Source: Actinomycetota bacterium
Lineage (GTDB): Bacteria; Actinomycetota; Thermoleophilia; Solirubrobacterales; Solirubrobacteraceae
Assembly (NCBI GenBank): GCA_009699615.1
Contig: WLNV01000141.1
Span: 1-5,002 of the forward strand
Length of the DNA stretch: 5,002 nucleotides
Reading direction: 5' to 3'
Position numbers and translations under genes: made by a program. Position 1 is the stretch's first letter, and the number at the start of each line of letters is the position of its first letter. A model generated the notes under the pieces. It searched no databases and was not told where the DNA came from. It saw nothing but the letters and a program-made list of their open reading frames with translations. This document shows, one piece after another, positions 1 to 5,002 of the stretch.

Positions 1-629
1 ATGTCATCGTTGCCGTCACCGAGCGTCGTTAGGTCGTCGAACGTTCCGGCTGCCTCGAGCTCTTCAACGGCTGCGGCGCGTGCCTTCATGTCCTCCGTCT
101 TATCGACGGCGCGCTGCATCGCGAGGCCAACGTCGGCCATCTCTTCGCCAACGCCGGTCGCTGCCTCGGAGATGCGGACCTGAGCTTCGGCGGCCGAGTA
201 TTGAGCCTTGATCGTTTCCTTCTTGGTGCGGAAGGCCTCGATCTTCGCGCGCAGCTTGGCTTCGGAATCGGTCAGCTTCTGCTGCTGGCCTTCGAGTTCA
301 GCGATCTGCGAGTCGAACGACTGGAGCTCAGTCTGGGCGACGTTCTTGCGCTCCAAAGCTTCGCGCGCCAGCTCTTCGTTCCCTTGGGCGAGCGCCTGAC
401 GGGCCTGCGTGTCGAGTTTGACGACCGACTGTTCAAGCTTCTCTGATTGCATCTGCAGGCGCTTCTTGGCCGTCACGACCTCAGCGATTCCCTGCTTCAC
501 CTTCTGCAGCGACTCAAGTTGCTTCTGGTAGCTGTAATCGAGCGTCTCGCCCGGATCCTCGGCGCGGTCCAGAACCTTTGAAACCTTCGCTTTTATGACG
601 GTTGACATACGCCCACTTAGACCGGCCAC
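1..629 (-). CDS. pspA: PspA/IM30 (Vipp1-like) family membrane-stress protein, partial (C-terminus outside window)
   Basis: The minus-strand frame reads without a stop to the left edge, giving 209 codons plus two bases. PspA/IM30 proteins are peripheral inner-membrane coiled-coil proteins, related to ESCRT-III, that assemble on damaged or stressed membrane. The N-terminus shows the family hallmark: an amphipathic helix (MSTVIKAKVSKVLDRAEDP), then ETLDYSYQKQLESLQKVKQG. After it come long charged helices rich in Q, E, K and A, the conserved stretch AFRTKKETIKAQYSAAEAQ, and GVGEEMADVGLAMQRAVDKT. The visible part ends in an acidic D/G-rich linker (TFDDLTTLGDGNDD), so mainly the variable C-terminal tail is missing. 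I chose the GTG at 629-627 because a near-perfect Shine-Dalgarno (TAAGGAG) lies 5 bases upstream. The ATG at 608-606, seven codons later, begins the conserved helix but has no comparable site. It is divergent from the riboswitch-M23 operon. Family call is firm; the exact start is likely, not certain. Confidence 0.9.
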   Translation of the reverse strand, partial: MAGLSGRMSTVIKAKVSKVLDRAEDPGETLDYSYQKQLESLQKVKQGIAEVVTAKKRLQMQSEKLEQSVVKLDTQARQALAQGNEELAREALERKNVAQTELQSFDSQIAELEGQQQKLTDSEAKLRAKIEAFRTKKETIKAQYSAAEAQVRISEAATGVGEEMADVGLAMQRAVDKTEDMKARAAAVEELEAAGTFDDLTTLGDGNDD

Positions 630-634
630 TTTTG

Positions 635-641
635 CTCCTTA
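635..641 (-). promoter_or_regulatory. Shine-Dalgarno site of pspA, favouring the GTG start
   Basis: On the minus strand the sequence TAAGGAG is followed by CAAAA and then GTG (629-627). A 5-base spacer is close to ideal for this start. The in-frame ATG at 608-606 would lie 26 bases from the site, too far to use it. This is the only strong Shine-Dalgarno in front of any gene in the window. Confidence 0.7.
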
Positions 642-692
642 GGGTCGACTCAACAAGATTCTTCCCAAGCCTAGCGGGAGGGCCTTGGTAAC

Positions 693-845
693 CTGCGGTC
701 AGGCCGAGTTCCTCACCGATACGCGTGAGGGAGCGGGGGACCCAACGGAGGCTTCTGCCTTCAGGGGCGAATACCGGGCATTGCCGCCTGGTTAGCGCTT
801 TTCTTAGCGCGAGCCCGTCAGCTGACCTCGCAGGCCTGATTGCAG
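693..845 (+). promoter_or_regulatory. Cyclic di-AMP riboswitch (ydaO/yuaA class) in the leader of the M23 peptidase operon
   Basis: The conserved blocks of the ydaO/yuaA class appear in the right order. GGGGGACCCAA is at 735-745. GGGGCGAAT at 764-772 matches the family's GGGGUGAAU. CCCGTCAGCTGACCTCGCAG, starting at 814 and followed by GCC, matches the family's CCGUCAGCUAACCUCGUAGGC with two transitions. The closing helix P1 is a continuous 13-bp pairing of 693-705 with 833-845, including two G-U pairs. Internal hairpins are 711-716/725-730 (CCTCAC/GTGAGG), 747-752/757-762 (TTCT loop) and 795-799/806-810. Known members bind c-di-AMP and usually lower expression; in Actinobacteria they often precede peptidoglycan hydrolase genes, as here. 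There is no intrinsic terminator between the aptamer and the gene. P1 ends 9 bases before the ATG, so blocking of translation initiation, or Rho-dependent termination, seems more likely than a terminator switch. Boundaries are taken from the P1 pairing. Confidence 0.88.
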
Positions 846-849
846 TGAT
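845..849 (+). promoter_or_regulatory. Weak ribosome-binding site of the M23 gene, abutting riboswitch helix P1
   Basis: GTGAT is complementary to ATCAC in the 16S rRNA 3' end (the right-hand part of the extended AGGTGAT Shine-Dalgarno) and lies 5 bases before ATG 855. Its first base, G845, is also the last base pair of the riboswitch P1 helix (with C693). A folded P1 would therefore crowd or mask this site. The match is short, so its use by ribosomes is inference. Confidence 0.35.
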
Positions 850-854
850 TGCCA

Positions 855-2075
855 ATGAATCGGATGACCAATAGCTTCCGCGCCCTGATGCGCTCCCGCC
901 TTTCCCTGCTCGCTCTCGTGGCGATCCTTCCTGCCGTCCTCTGGGCGGTCGTTCCCGTCGGCTCACTCGGCGCATCGACCGACGCCAAGCTCAGCACTCT
1001 GAAGAACAAGATCGAGAAGACGCAGTCGGAGGTCGACAAGAAGAAGGGGACCGAGGACGTGCTCACGACAGACGTCGCCGCCTGGCAGCACAAGATCAAC
1101 GGACTGCAGAGCAAGATCGACGGGCTGCAAGGGCGCCAGGACGAGATCGAGGTTGGTCTCAAGCGTGAGTCGAAGCAACTGAACGGGATTCAGGACGATC
1201 TCCGCACGCAGCGTCGCCGACAGGTTGAGATGAAGGCTCGGCTCGAAGAGGGGCGCCGCGTGCTCGGTCAGCGCCTATTTCAGCTCTACCGCGCCGACGC
1301 GCCAACGCTGATCTCGGTTGTACTTGACTCGAAGGGCTTTGCTGAGCTGCTCGAACGCAGCGAATTCCTGCAGCGGATCGGCGAGCAGGACCGTCACGTG
1401 ATCACGGTCGTTCGAGCCGCGCGCGTCGATGCAACGATCAATGCCAATCGGCTTGGAACGCTCGAGAATCGCCAGCAGGCGATCACCTCGCGGATCAAGG
1501 TCAAGCGCGACGCCGTCGCCTCGATCAAGGGCGAACTTGTTACGACGCGCAGCGGCTTCGACAAGAGCAAGGAGCGCAAGGCGGCGCTGCTAGCCAGCGT
1601 CAAGGCCGACCGCCATCAGCTTGAGGGTTCGCTCTCGCAGATGCGTGAGACCCAGGCCAAGATCGAGGGCGTACTGGTCGGCGGCGGCCCGATTCGTCAA
1701 GGCTCAGGCTCGATGATCTGGCCGGTAAACGGACCGATCACCTCTCCTTTCTGCGAGCGGCGCGCTTGGGAGTCATGCCACCCAGGGATTGACATTGGCG
1801 TTCCCGGCGGCACGCCAATCCGCGCCGCCGACAGTGGCACCGTGCGCGTTGCGTCGATGAACGGGGGCTATGGCAACTACACGTGCATCGCGCACAGCGC
1901 TTCGCTCTCGACCTGTTACGCCCACCAGTCGCGCTATGCCGTGACCGTCGGGCAGAACGTCAGCAAGGGGCAGGTGATCGGCTACGTCGGTTGCACCGGA
2001 CTCTGCTTCGGTGACCACCTCCACTTCGAGGTGCGCATCAATGGTCAAGTGACCAGCCCCCTGAACTACCTCTAG
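855..2075 (+). CDS. M23 family (LytM-type) peptidoglycan endopeptidase with N-terminal coiled coil
   Basis: This 406-residue protein has the layout of EnvC/PcsB-like murein hydrolases or their activators. Residues 13-15 are basic, and about 16-40 form a hydrophobic signal peptide or anchor; SLGA|S is a possible cleavage point. Residues about 43-272 are predicted coiled coil, rich in K, E, Q and R. A Gly/Ser linker leads to the C-terminal M23 domain, beginning near IWPVNGPITSPF. The zinc ligands are all present: H309 and D313 (HPGID) and H390 of the HLH motif. H388 (HLH) and H357 (YAH) are the expected catalytic histidines, so the enzyme should be active, cutting peptide cross-bridges of the cell wall outside the membrane. 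Six cysteines, all in the M23 domain, form three close pairs: 300/308, 344/354 and 380/384. I chose ATG 855; TTG 849 is two codons earlier. Only a weak ribosome site (GTGAT, 845-849) precedes it. The gene follows a c-di-AMP riboswitch and leads the operon. The exact bond cut is unknown. Confidence 0.93.
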   Translation: MNRMTNSFRALMRSRLSLLALVAILPAVLWAVVPVGSLGASTDAKLSTLKNKIEKTQSEVDKKKGTEDVLTTDVAAWQHKINGLQSKIDGLQGRQDEIEVGLKRESKQLNGIQDDLRTQRRRQVEMKARLEEGRRVLGQRLFQLYRADAPTLISVVLDSKGFAELLERSEFLQRIGEQDRHVITVVRAARVDATINANRLGTLENRQQAITSRIKVKRDAVASIKGELVTTRSGFDKSKERKAALLASVKADRHQLEGSLSQMRETQAKIEGVLVGGGPIRQGSGSMIWPVNGPITSPFCERRAWESCHPGIDIGVPGGTPIRAADSGTVRVASMNGGYGNYTCIAHSASLSTCYAHQSRYAVTVGQNVSKGQVIGYVGCTGLCFGDHLHFEVRINGQVTSPLNYL

Positions 2076-2085
2076 CCTTCTAGCA

Positions 2086-2877
2086 ATGCAGCCGGAGATC
2101 GATCTTTTCGGACTGCCGATCAAGACCTTCGGCCTGATGTTTGCGCTCGCCTTCTTGGCTGGCGGAGCAGTACTTCACCGCCGCCTACGTGAGCGCGGGC
2201 TTCCTGGTGACTGGGCCTATGAATCGATCTTTGCTGCGCTGGCTGGCGGCCTTATCGGCGCGAGGTTGATTTGGATCGTCGAAAATCTTGACCGCGTCAA
2301 CGGAGACGTGCTCGGCAGCATCTTCTCTGGCTCTGGCCTTGTTTGGTACGGAGGCGCGGCAGGCGGCGCTCTGGCAGTAATCATCTGGGCGCGCTGGCGT
2401 AAGTGCCTCGACGCTGCGACCTTCGATCTTGCAGCTGTGCCGCTGGCCGTCGGCTACGCGATCGGCCGGATCGGATGCCAGCTCGCAGGCGACGGCGATT
2501 ACGGCAAGGCCTGGGACGGGCCGTGGGCAATGGGCTATCCCGACGGCACGGCCCCGACGGCGCCCGGTGTAACGGTCCACCCAACTCCTATCTACGAGAC
2601 GCTCGTGATGGGCCTGATCGCCTGGTTGCTTTGGAACCTGCGCGACCGCGTGCGGCCGGGGGTCCTGTTCGCGCTTTGGCTTCTGCTTGCTGGGCTGGAG
2701 CGCTTCCTCGTTGAGTTTCTGCGCCGCAACGACGTCGCCGCGCTTGGGCTGACGCTGCCGCAGCTGCAGAGCCTGGCGATGATTTTCGGTGCGTTGATCT
2801 GCTTGGCAGTCGTCTTTCGGCGACATGGATCGGTCATGTTGCCTGCGCAGAGTGGCATGATGCGCGCCGATGGCTGA
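2086..2877 (+). CDS. lgt: Prolipoprotein diacylglyceryl transferase family protein (divergent Lgt)
   Basis: Lgt is a multi-spanning inner-membrane enzyme that moves diacylglycerol from phosphatidylglycerol to the lipobox cysteine of prolipoproteins, the first step of lipoprotein maturation. The 263 residues fit the family length and contain several hydrophobic spans (about 14-31, 45-65, 85-101, 115-126, 172-183, 193-204 and 228-245). Family landmarks are GRIGC...GDGDYG (127-140, matching GRxGNxxNGExxG), HPTPIYE (165-171, matching HPTQLYE) and ERFLVEFLR (205-213). R128, R206 and E210 match E. coli R143, R239 and E243. Several other functional positions differ: Y88 for H103, C131 for N146, D136 for E151 and A202 for Y235 (my hand alignment). 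It may belong to a recognised variant subfamily or have shifted activity. It starts 10 bases after the M23 stop without a clear Shine-Dalgarno and overlaps lysA by 8 bases, suggesting translational coupling. Family membership is firm; the enzymatic role is likely but unproven. Confidence 0.85.
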   Translation: MQPEIDLFGLPIKTFGLMFALAFLAGGAVLHRRLRERGLPGDWAYESIFAALAGGLIGARLIWIVENLDRVNGDVLGSIFSGSGLVWYGGAAGGALAVIIWARWRKCLDAATFDLAAVPLAVGYAIGRIGCQLAGDGDYGKAWDGPWAMGYPDGTAPTAPGVTVHPTPIYETLVMGLIAWLLWNLRDRVRPGVLFALWLLLAGLERFLVEFLRRNDVAALGLTLPQLQSLAMIFGALICLAVVFRRHGSVMLPAQSGMMRADG

Positions 2878-4129
2878 ACCGCAACCACTTGAGAACGTCT
2901 ACCCGATAGGGAGCAGGATCAACGAGCTTGGAAGGCTCGAGGTCGGCGGCTGTGATGTCGTCGAGTTGGGACGTGAGTTCGGCACGCCCGCCTACATCGT
3001 CGCCGAGGACGACATGCGTGCCCGCGCCCGCGGCCTGCAGGCTGCGTTCTCCTCTGAGAGCGACGACTTCGAACTTATCTTTGCCTCGAAGGCGTTCCCG
3101 TGCGCCGCGGTCTGCGCTCTCTTCGCTGAAGAGGGGTTTGGCTGCGACGTCGCCTCGGCCGGTGAGCTGGCGATCGCGCTGGCTGGGGGAGTACCCGCAA
3201 AGAAGATTCAGATGCACGGCAACGCGAAGAGTGATCTCGATCTTCAAAGCGCGGTAGAGCTCGGCATCGGAGCAATCGTCGTCGACAACCTGCGCGACCT
3301 TGACCGACTTGAACGACTCGTTGAAGGATCCGACGCGCAGAAGATCTACCTGCGGATTGCGCCCGGCGTCAGTCCCGATACGCATCCAGCGATCTCAACC
3401 GGCGGACCGAACACAAAGTTCGGCTTCGACCTTGAGCACGCGCCGGCGGCGATCGCCCGAGCGCAATCGATCGAATCACTCGATCTGGCAGGGCTCCACT
3501 TCCACATCGGCTCGCAGATCTTCGATCTCTCACCTTTCGAAGGCGCGCTGCGGACGCTTGCCAGCCTCGGTGACTTCAAGGCCTACAACCTCGGCGGCGG
3601 CCTGGCGGCGGCCTACACGGCGCAAGATCATCCGCCGACCTACGCCGAATATGCCGCTGCGAAGGCAGGCGCGCTGCAGAGCGTCTTCGGCTCCGGTCAC
3701 AAGCTGCTCGACGAGCCGGGCCGGGCGCTCGTCGCCAACGGTTGCGTGACGCTCTACGCAGTCGAGTCGGTCAAGCGCAACGTCGATACCTACGTGGCGG
3801 TTGACGGCGGAATGTCCGACAACCTGCGGCCGATGCTTTACGGCGCCCGCTACGAGGCTGAGATCGCCGATCGCTTCGGTGGAGGCACGGCCTGCCATCT
3901 GGTAGGAAAACACTGCGAATCCGGTGACATCCTGATCCGCGACGCCGATCTCAACCAGCCGGTTGCAGGGGATCTGGTCGTTGTTCCGGCCACAGGGGCG
4001 TACGGTCATGCGATGGCCAACAACTACAACGGCGCTTTGAGGCCTCCAGTGATCTTCGCGAGCAACGGCGACGCGCGCGTTGTCGTGCGCCGTGAGAGCA
4101 ACGATGATCTGCTGGTGCGCGATGTCTGA
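2870..4129 (+). CDS. lysA: Diaminopimelate decarboxylase
   Basis: LysA is a cytosolic, PLP-dependent fold-type III decarboxylase that converts meso-2,6-diaminopimelate to L-lysine and CO2, the last step of lysine synthesis. The 419 residues match the usual length. Residues about 40-300 form the alanine-racemase-like TIM barrel and about 300-419 the C-terminal beta domain. Visible motifs are the PLP lysine K74 in FASKAFP, HGNAKSD, HFHIGSQI (H212 near the cofactor ring), the glycine-rich phosphate loop NLGGGL, EPGRALVANG (E282-R285), the substrate-binding and catalytic CESGD (C349-D353), and GAYGHAMANNYN with Y378. The full set indicates an active enzyme. The start ATG 2870 lies inside the last codons of lgt (ATGGCTGA, 8-base overlap) and puts the typical YPIGSRINELGRLEVGG opening at residues 11-27. 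The stop overlaps the hom start in the same manner. Because its substrate is also the cross-linking residue of peptidoglycan in many bacteria, its place behind a wall hydrolase makes metabolic sense. Confidence 0.96.
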   Translation: MAEPQPLENVYPIGSRINELGRLEVGGCDVVELGREFGTPAYIVAEDDMRARARGLQAAFSSESDDFELIFASKAFPCAAVCALFAEEGFGCDVASAGELAIALAGGVPAKKIQMHGNAKSDLDLQSAVELGIGAIVVDNLRDLDRLERLVEGSDAQKIYLRIAPGVSPDTHPAISTGGPNTKFGFDLEHAPAAIARAQSIESLDLAGLHFHIGSQIFDLSPFEGALRTLASLGDFKAYNLGGGLAAAYTAQDHPPTYAEYAAAKAGALQSVFGSGHKLLDEPGRALVANGCVTLYAVESVKRNVDTYVAVDGGMSDNLRPMLYGARYEAEIADRFGGGTACHLVGKHCESGDILIRDADLNQPVAGDLVVVPATGAYGHAMANNYNGALRPPVIFASNGDARVVVRRESNDDLLVRDV

Positions 4130-5002
4130 CGACTTGCTGAAGATCGGCCTGCTCGGCCGTGGCACGGTCGGCGCAGCTTTCGCTGAGCTGGTTGAAGAGC
4201 GCGCCGATGACGTCGCACGGCTGACCGGCCGACGCCCGGTCATCAGCGGTGTACTGACTCGCAGCGAGGGCGACGCCGAAGCGATCATCGCCGAGGCCGA
4301 CCTGATCGTTGAAGTGATGGGCGGCACCGAGCCGACTCGTGAATACGTGCTGGCTGCGCTCAATGCAGGGCTGCCGGTCATTAGCGCCAATAAGCAGCTG
4401 TTGAGCCGCCACGGCCCTGAGCTCTGGGCCGCTGCTGAGGCCGGGGGTGGCCAGATCCGCTTCGAGGCAGCAGTCGCCGCCGTCGTGCCGGTAATCCGCG
4501 TTCTTTCCGAGTCGCTGAGCGGCGCTCAGATCGACCGCGTCCACGGGATCGTCAACGGCACGACCAACTTCATCCTCTCCGAGATGGCGTCAACCGGCGC
4601 CAGCTACGAGGACGCGCTCGCGCAGGCGCAGCAGCTTGGATTCGCTGAGGCAGACCCGACCGAGGATGTCAGCGGCGCCGACGCGGCAGCAAAGATGGCG
4701 CTGCTCGCGCAGCTTGCCTTCGGTGGCTGGGTGGCTCTCGATGATGTCGTCTTTGAGGGGATTGAGCAGCTGACGACCGAGGACATCGCTTACGCGAAGG
4801 AGTTCGGCCTAGCGCTGAAGCTGCTCGGCACCGCAGAGCGCGTCGGCGACGCGATCTCGGTCCGGGTTCACCCGGCATTTCTTTACGCAGCTCATCCGTT
4901 GGCGAGCATCAACGGCTCGTTCAACGCCGTCACGATCGAGTCGCCTGCGATTACCGAGATCACGCTCTCCGGCCCCGGCGCCGGCGGCCCACAGACGGCC
5001 AG
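4122..5002 (+). CDS. hom: Homoserine dehydrogenase, partial (C-terminus outside window)
   Basis: This enzyme reduces L-aspartate-4-semialdehyde to L-homoserine with NAD(P)H, the branch point toward threonine and methionine. The visible part is 293 codons of a protein usually near 430 residues. It opens with a Rossmann dinucleotide motif (GLLGRGTVG, G12/G14/G17), followed by IVEVMGGTEP (62-71), SANKQLL with catalytic K91, GIVNGTTNFIL with N145-N149, and EADPTEDVSGADAAAK. In the last, E176, D187 and K191 have the same spacing as yeast E208, D219 and K223. The loop between GVLTR (43-47) and DLIVEV (60-65) is about 20 residues shorter than in many homologues, and the usual AGG/AGA before VP reads AAVVP (119-123); both may be lineage traits. 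The C-terminal part, including any ACT domain, lies outside. ATG 4122 overlaps the lysA stop by 8 bases (ATGTCTGA), so translation is probably coupled. Threonine genes (thrC, thrB) would be natural next neighbours but cannot be seen. Confidence 0.95.
   Translation, partial: MSDDLLKIGLLGRGTVGAAFAELVEERADDVARLTGRRPVISGVLTRSEGDAEAIIAEADLIVEVMGGTEPTREYVLAALNAGLPVISANKQLLSRHGPELWAAAEAGGGQIRFEAAVAAVVPVIRVLSESLSGAQIDRVHGIVNGTTNFILSEMASTGASYEDALAQAQQLGFAEADPTEDVSGADAAAKMALLAQLAFGGWVALDDVVFEGIEQLTTEDIAYAKEFGLALKLLGTAERVGDAISVRVHPAFLYAAHPLASINGSFNAVTIESPAITEITLSGPGAGGPQTA

Noticed and set aside
602..607. TTGACA, a perfect -35 hexamer on the plus strand upstream of the riboswitch
   Set aside because: No acceptable -10 hexamer lies 16-18 bases downstream (the region reads GCCACT), and the site is inside the pspA 5' coding end.
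632..659. Possible weak promoter TTGCTC - 16 bases - CAAGAT driving the riboswitch transcript
   Set aside because: Both boxes are poor matches; position is reasonable but this much similarity is expected by chance.
795..810. Hairpin GCGCT/AGCGC with T-rich loop, considered as a terminator
   Set aside because: The T-run is in the loop, not after the stem, and the hairpin belongs inside the riboswitch fold.
849..854. TTG at 849 as start of the M23 gene
   Set aside because: It adds only two residues, is a rarer start codon, and overlaps the only possible ribosome-binding bases; ATG 855 is preferred.
514..975. 153-codon minus-strand open frame crossing the intergenic region
   Set aside because: It runs through pspA in the wrong frame, through the riboswitch, and antisense to the M23 start; its Arg/Gly/Ser-rich translation shows no family resemblance.
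2185..2826. Long minus-strand open frame opposite lgt
   Set aside because: Antisense shadow typical of GC-rich DNA; the plus strand encodes clear Lgt motifs along the whole stretch.
3530..4544. Long minus-strand open frames (3530-4390 and 3951-4544) opposite lysA and hom
   Set aside because: Both are antisense to well-conserved enzymes, have low-complexity Arg/Ala/Ser-rich translations and no supporting ribosome site.

Overview
The window looks like chromosomal DNA of a GC-rich actinobacterium, most probably class Thermoleophilia (Solirubrobacterales or relatives). That assignment is my inference from the style of the M23 peptidase, the diaminopimelate decarboxylase and the homoserine dehydrogenase, and from a ydaO-type riboswitch in front of a cell-wall hydrolase, a known actinobacterial arrangement. 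No marker gene confirms it. There are no mobile elements, tRNA or rRNA genes, or CRISPR repeats. Coding density is high.

Layout: (1) 1-629, minus strand: the N-terminal ~209 codons of a PspA/IM30 (Vipp1-like) membrane-stress protein, running off the left edge. (2) 630-854: a divergent intergenic region. It holds the strong Shine-Dalgarno of pspA and, on the plus strand, a well-supported cyclic di-AMP riboswitch (ydaO/yuaA class) whose closing helix ends 9 bases before the next start codon. (3) 855-2075: a membrane-anchored or secreted coiled-coil M23 (LytM-type) peptidoglycan hydrolase. (4) 2086-2877: a divergent Lgt-family prolipoprotein diacylglyceryl transferase. (5) 2870-4129: lysA, diaminopimelate decarboxylase. 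(6) 4122-5002: hom, homoserine dehydrogenase, cut by the right edge.

The four plus-strand genes are packed like one operon: a 10-base gap, then two 8-base start/stop overlaps. A c-di-AMP sensor at the head of the transcript could therefore influence cell-wall cleavage, lipoprotein maturation, the conversion of meso-diaminopimelate (a peptidoglycan precursor) to lysine, and the homoserine branch of aspartate-family amino-acid synthesis. The riboswitch and gene identities are read from the sequence; operon-wide control is inference.

The best candidates for a second look are the riboswitch-headed operon, the likely translational mode of the switch, the substituted catalytic positions in the Lgt homologue, and three closely spaced cysteine pairs in the M23 domain.
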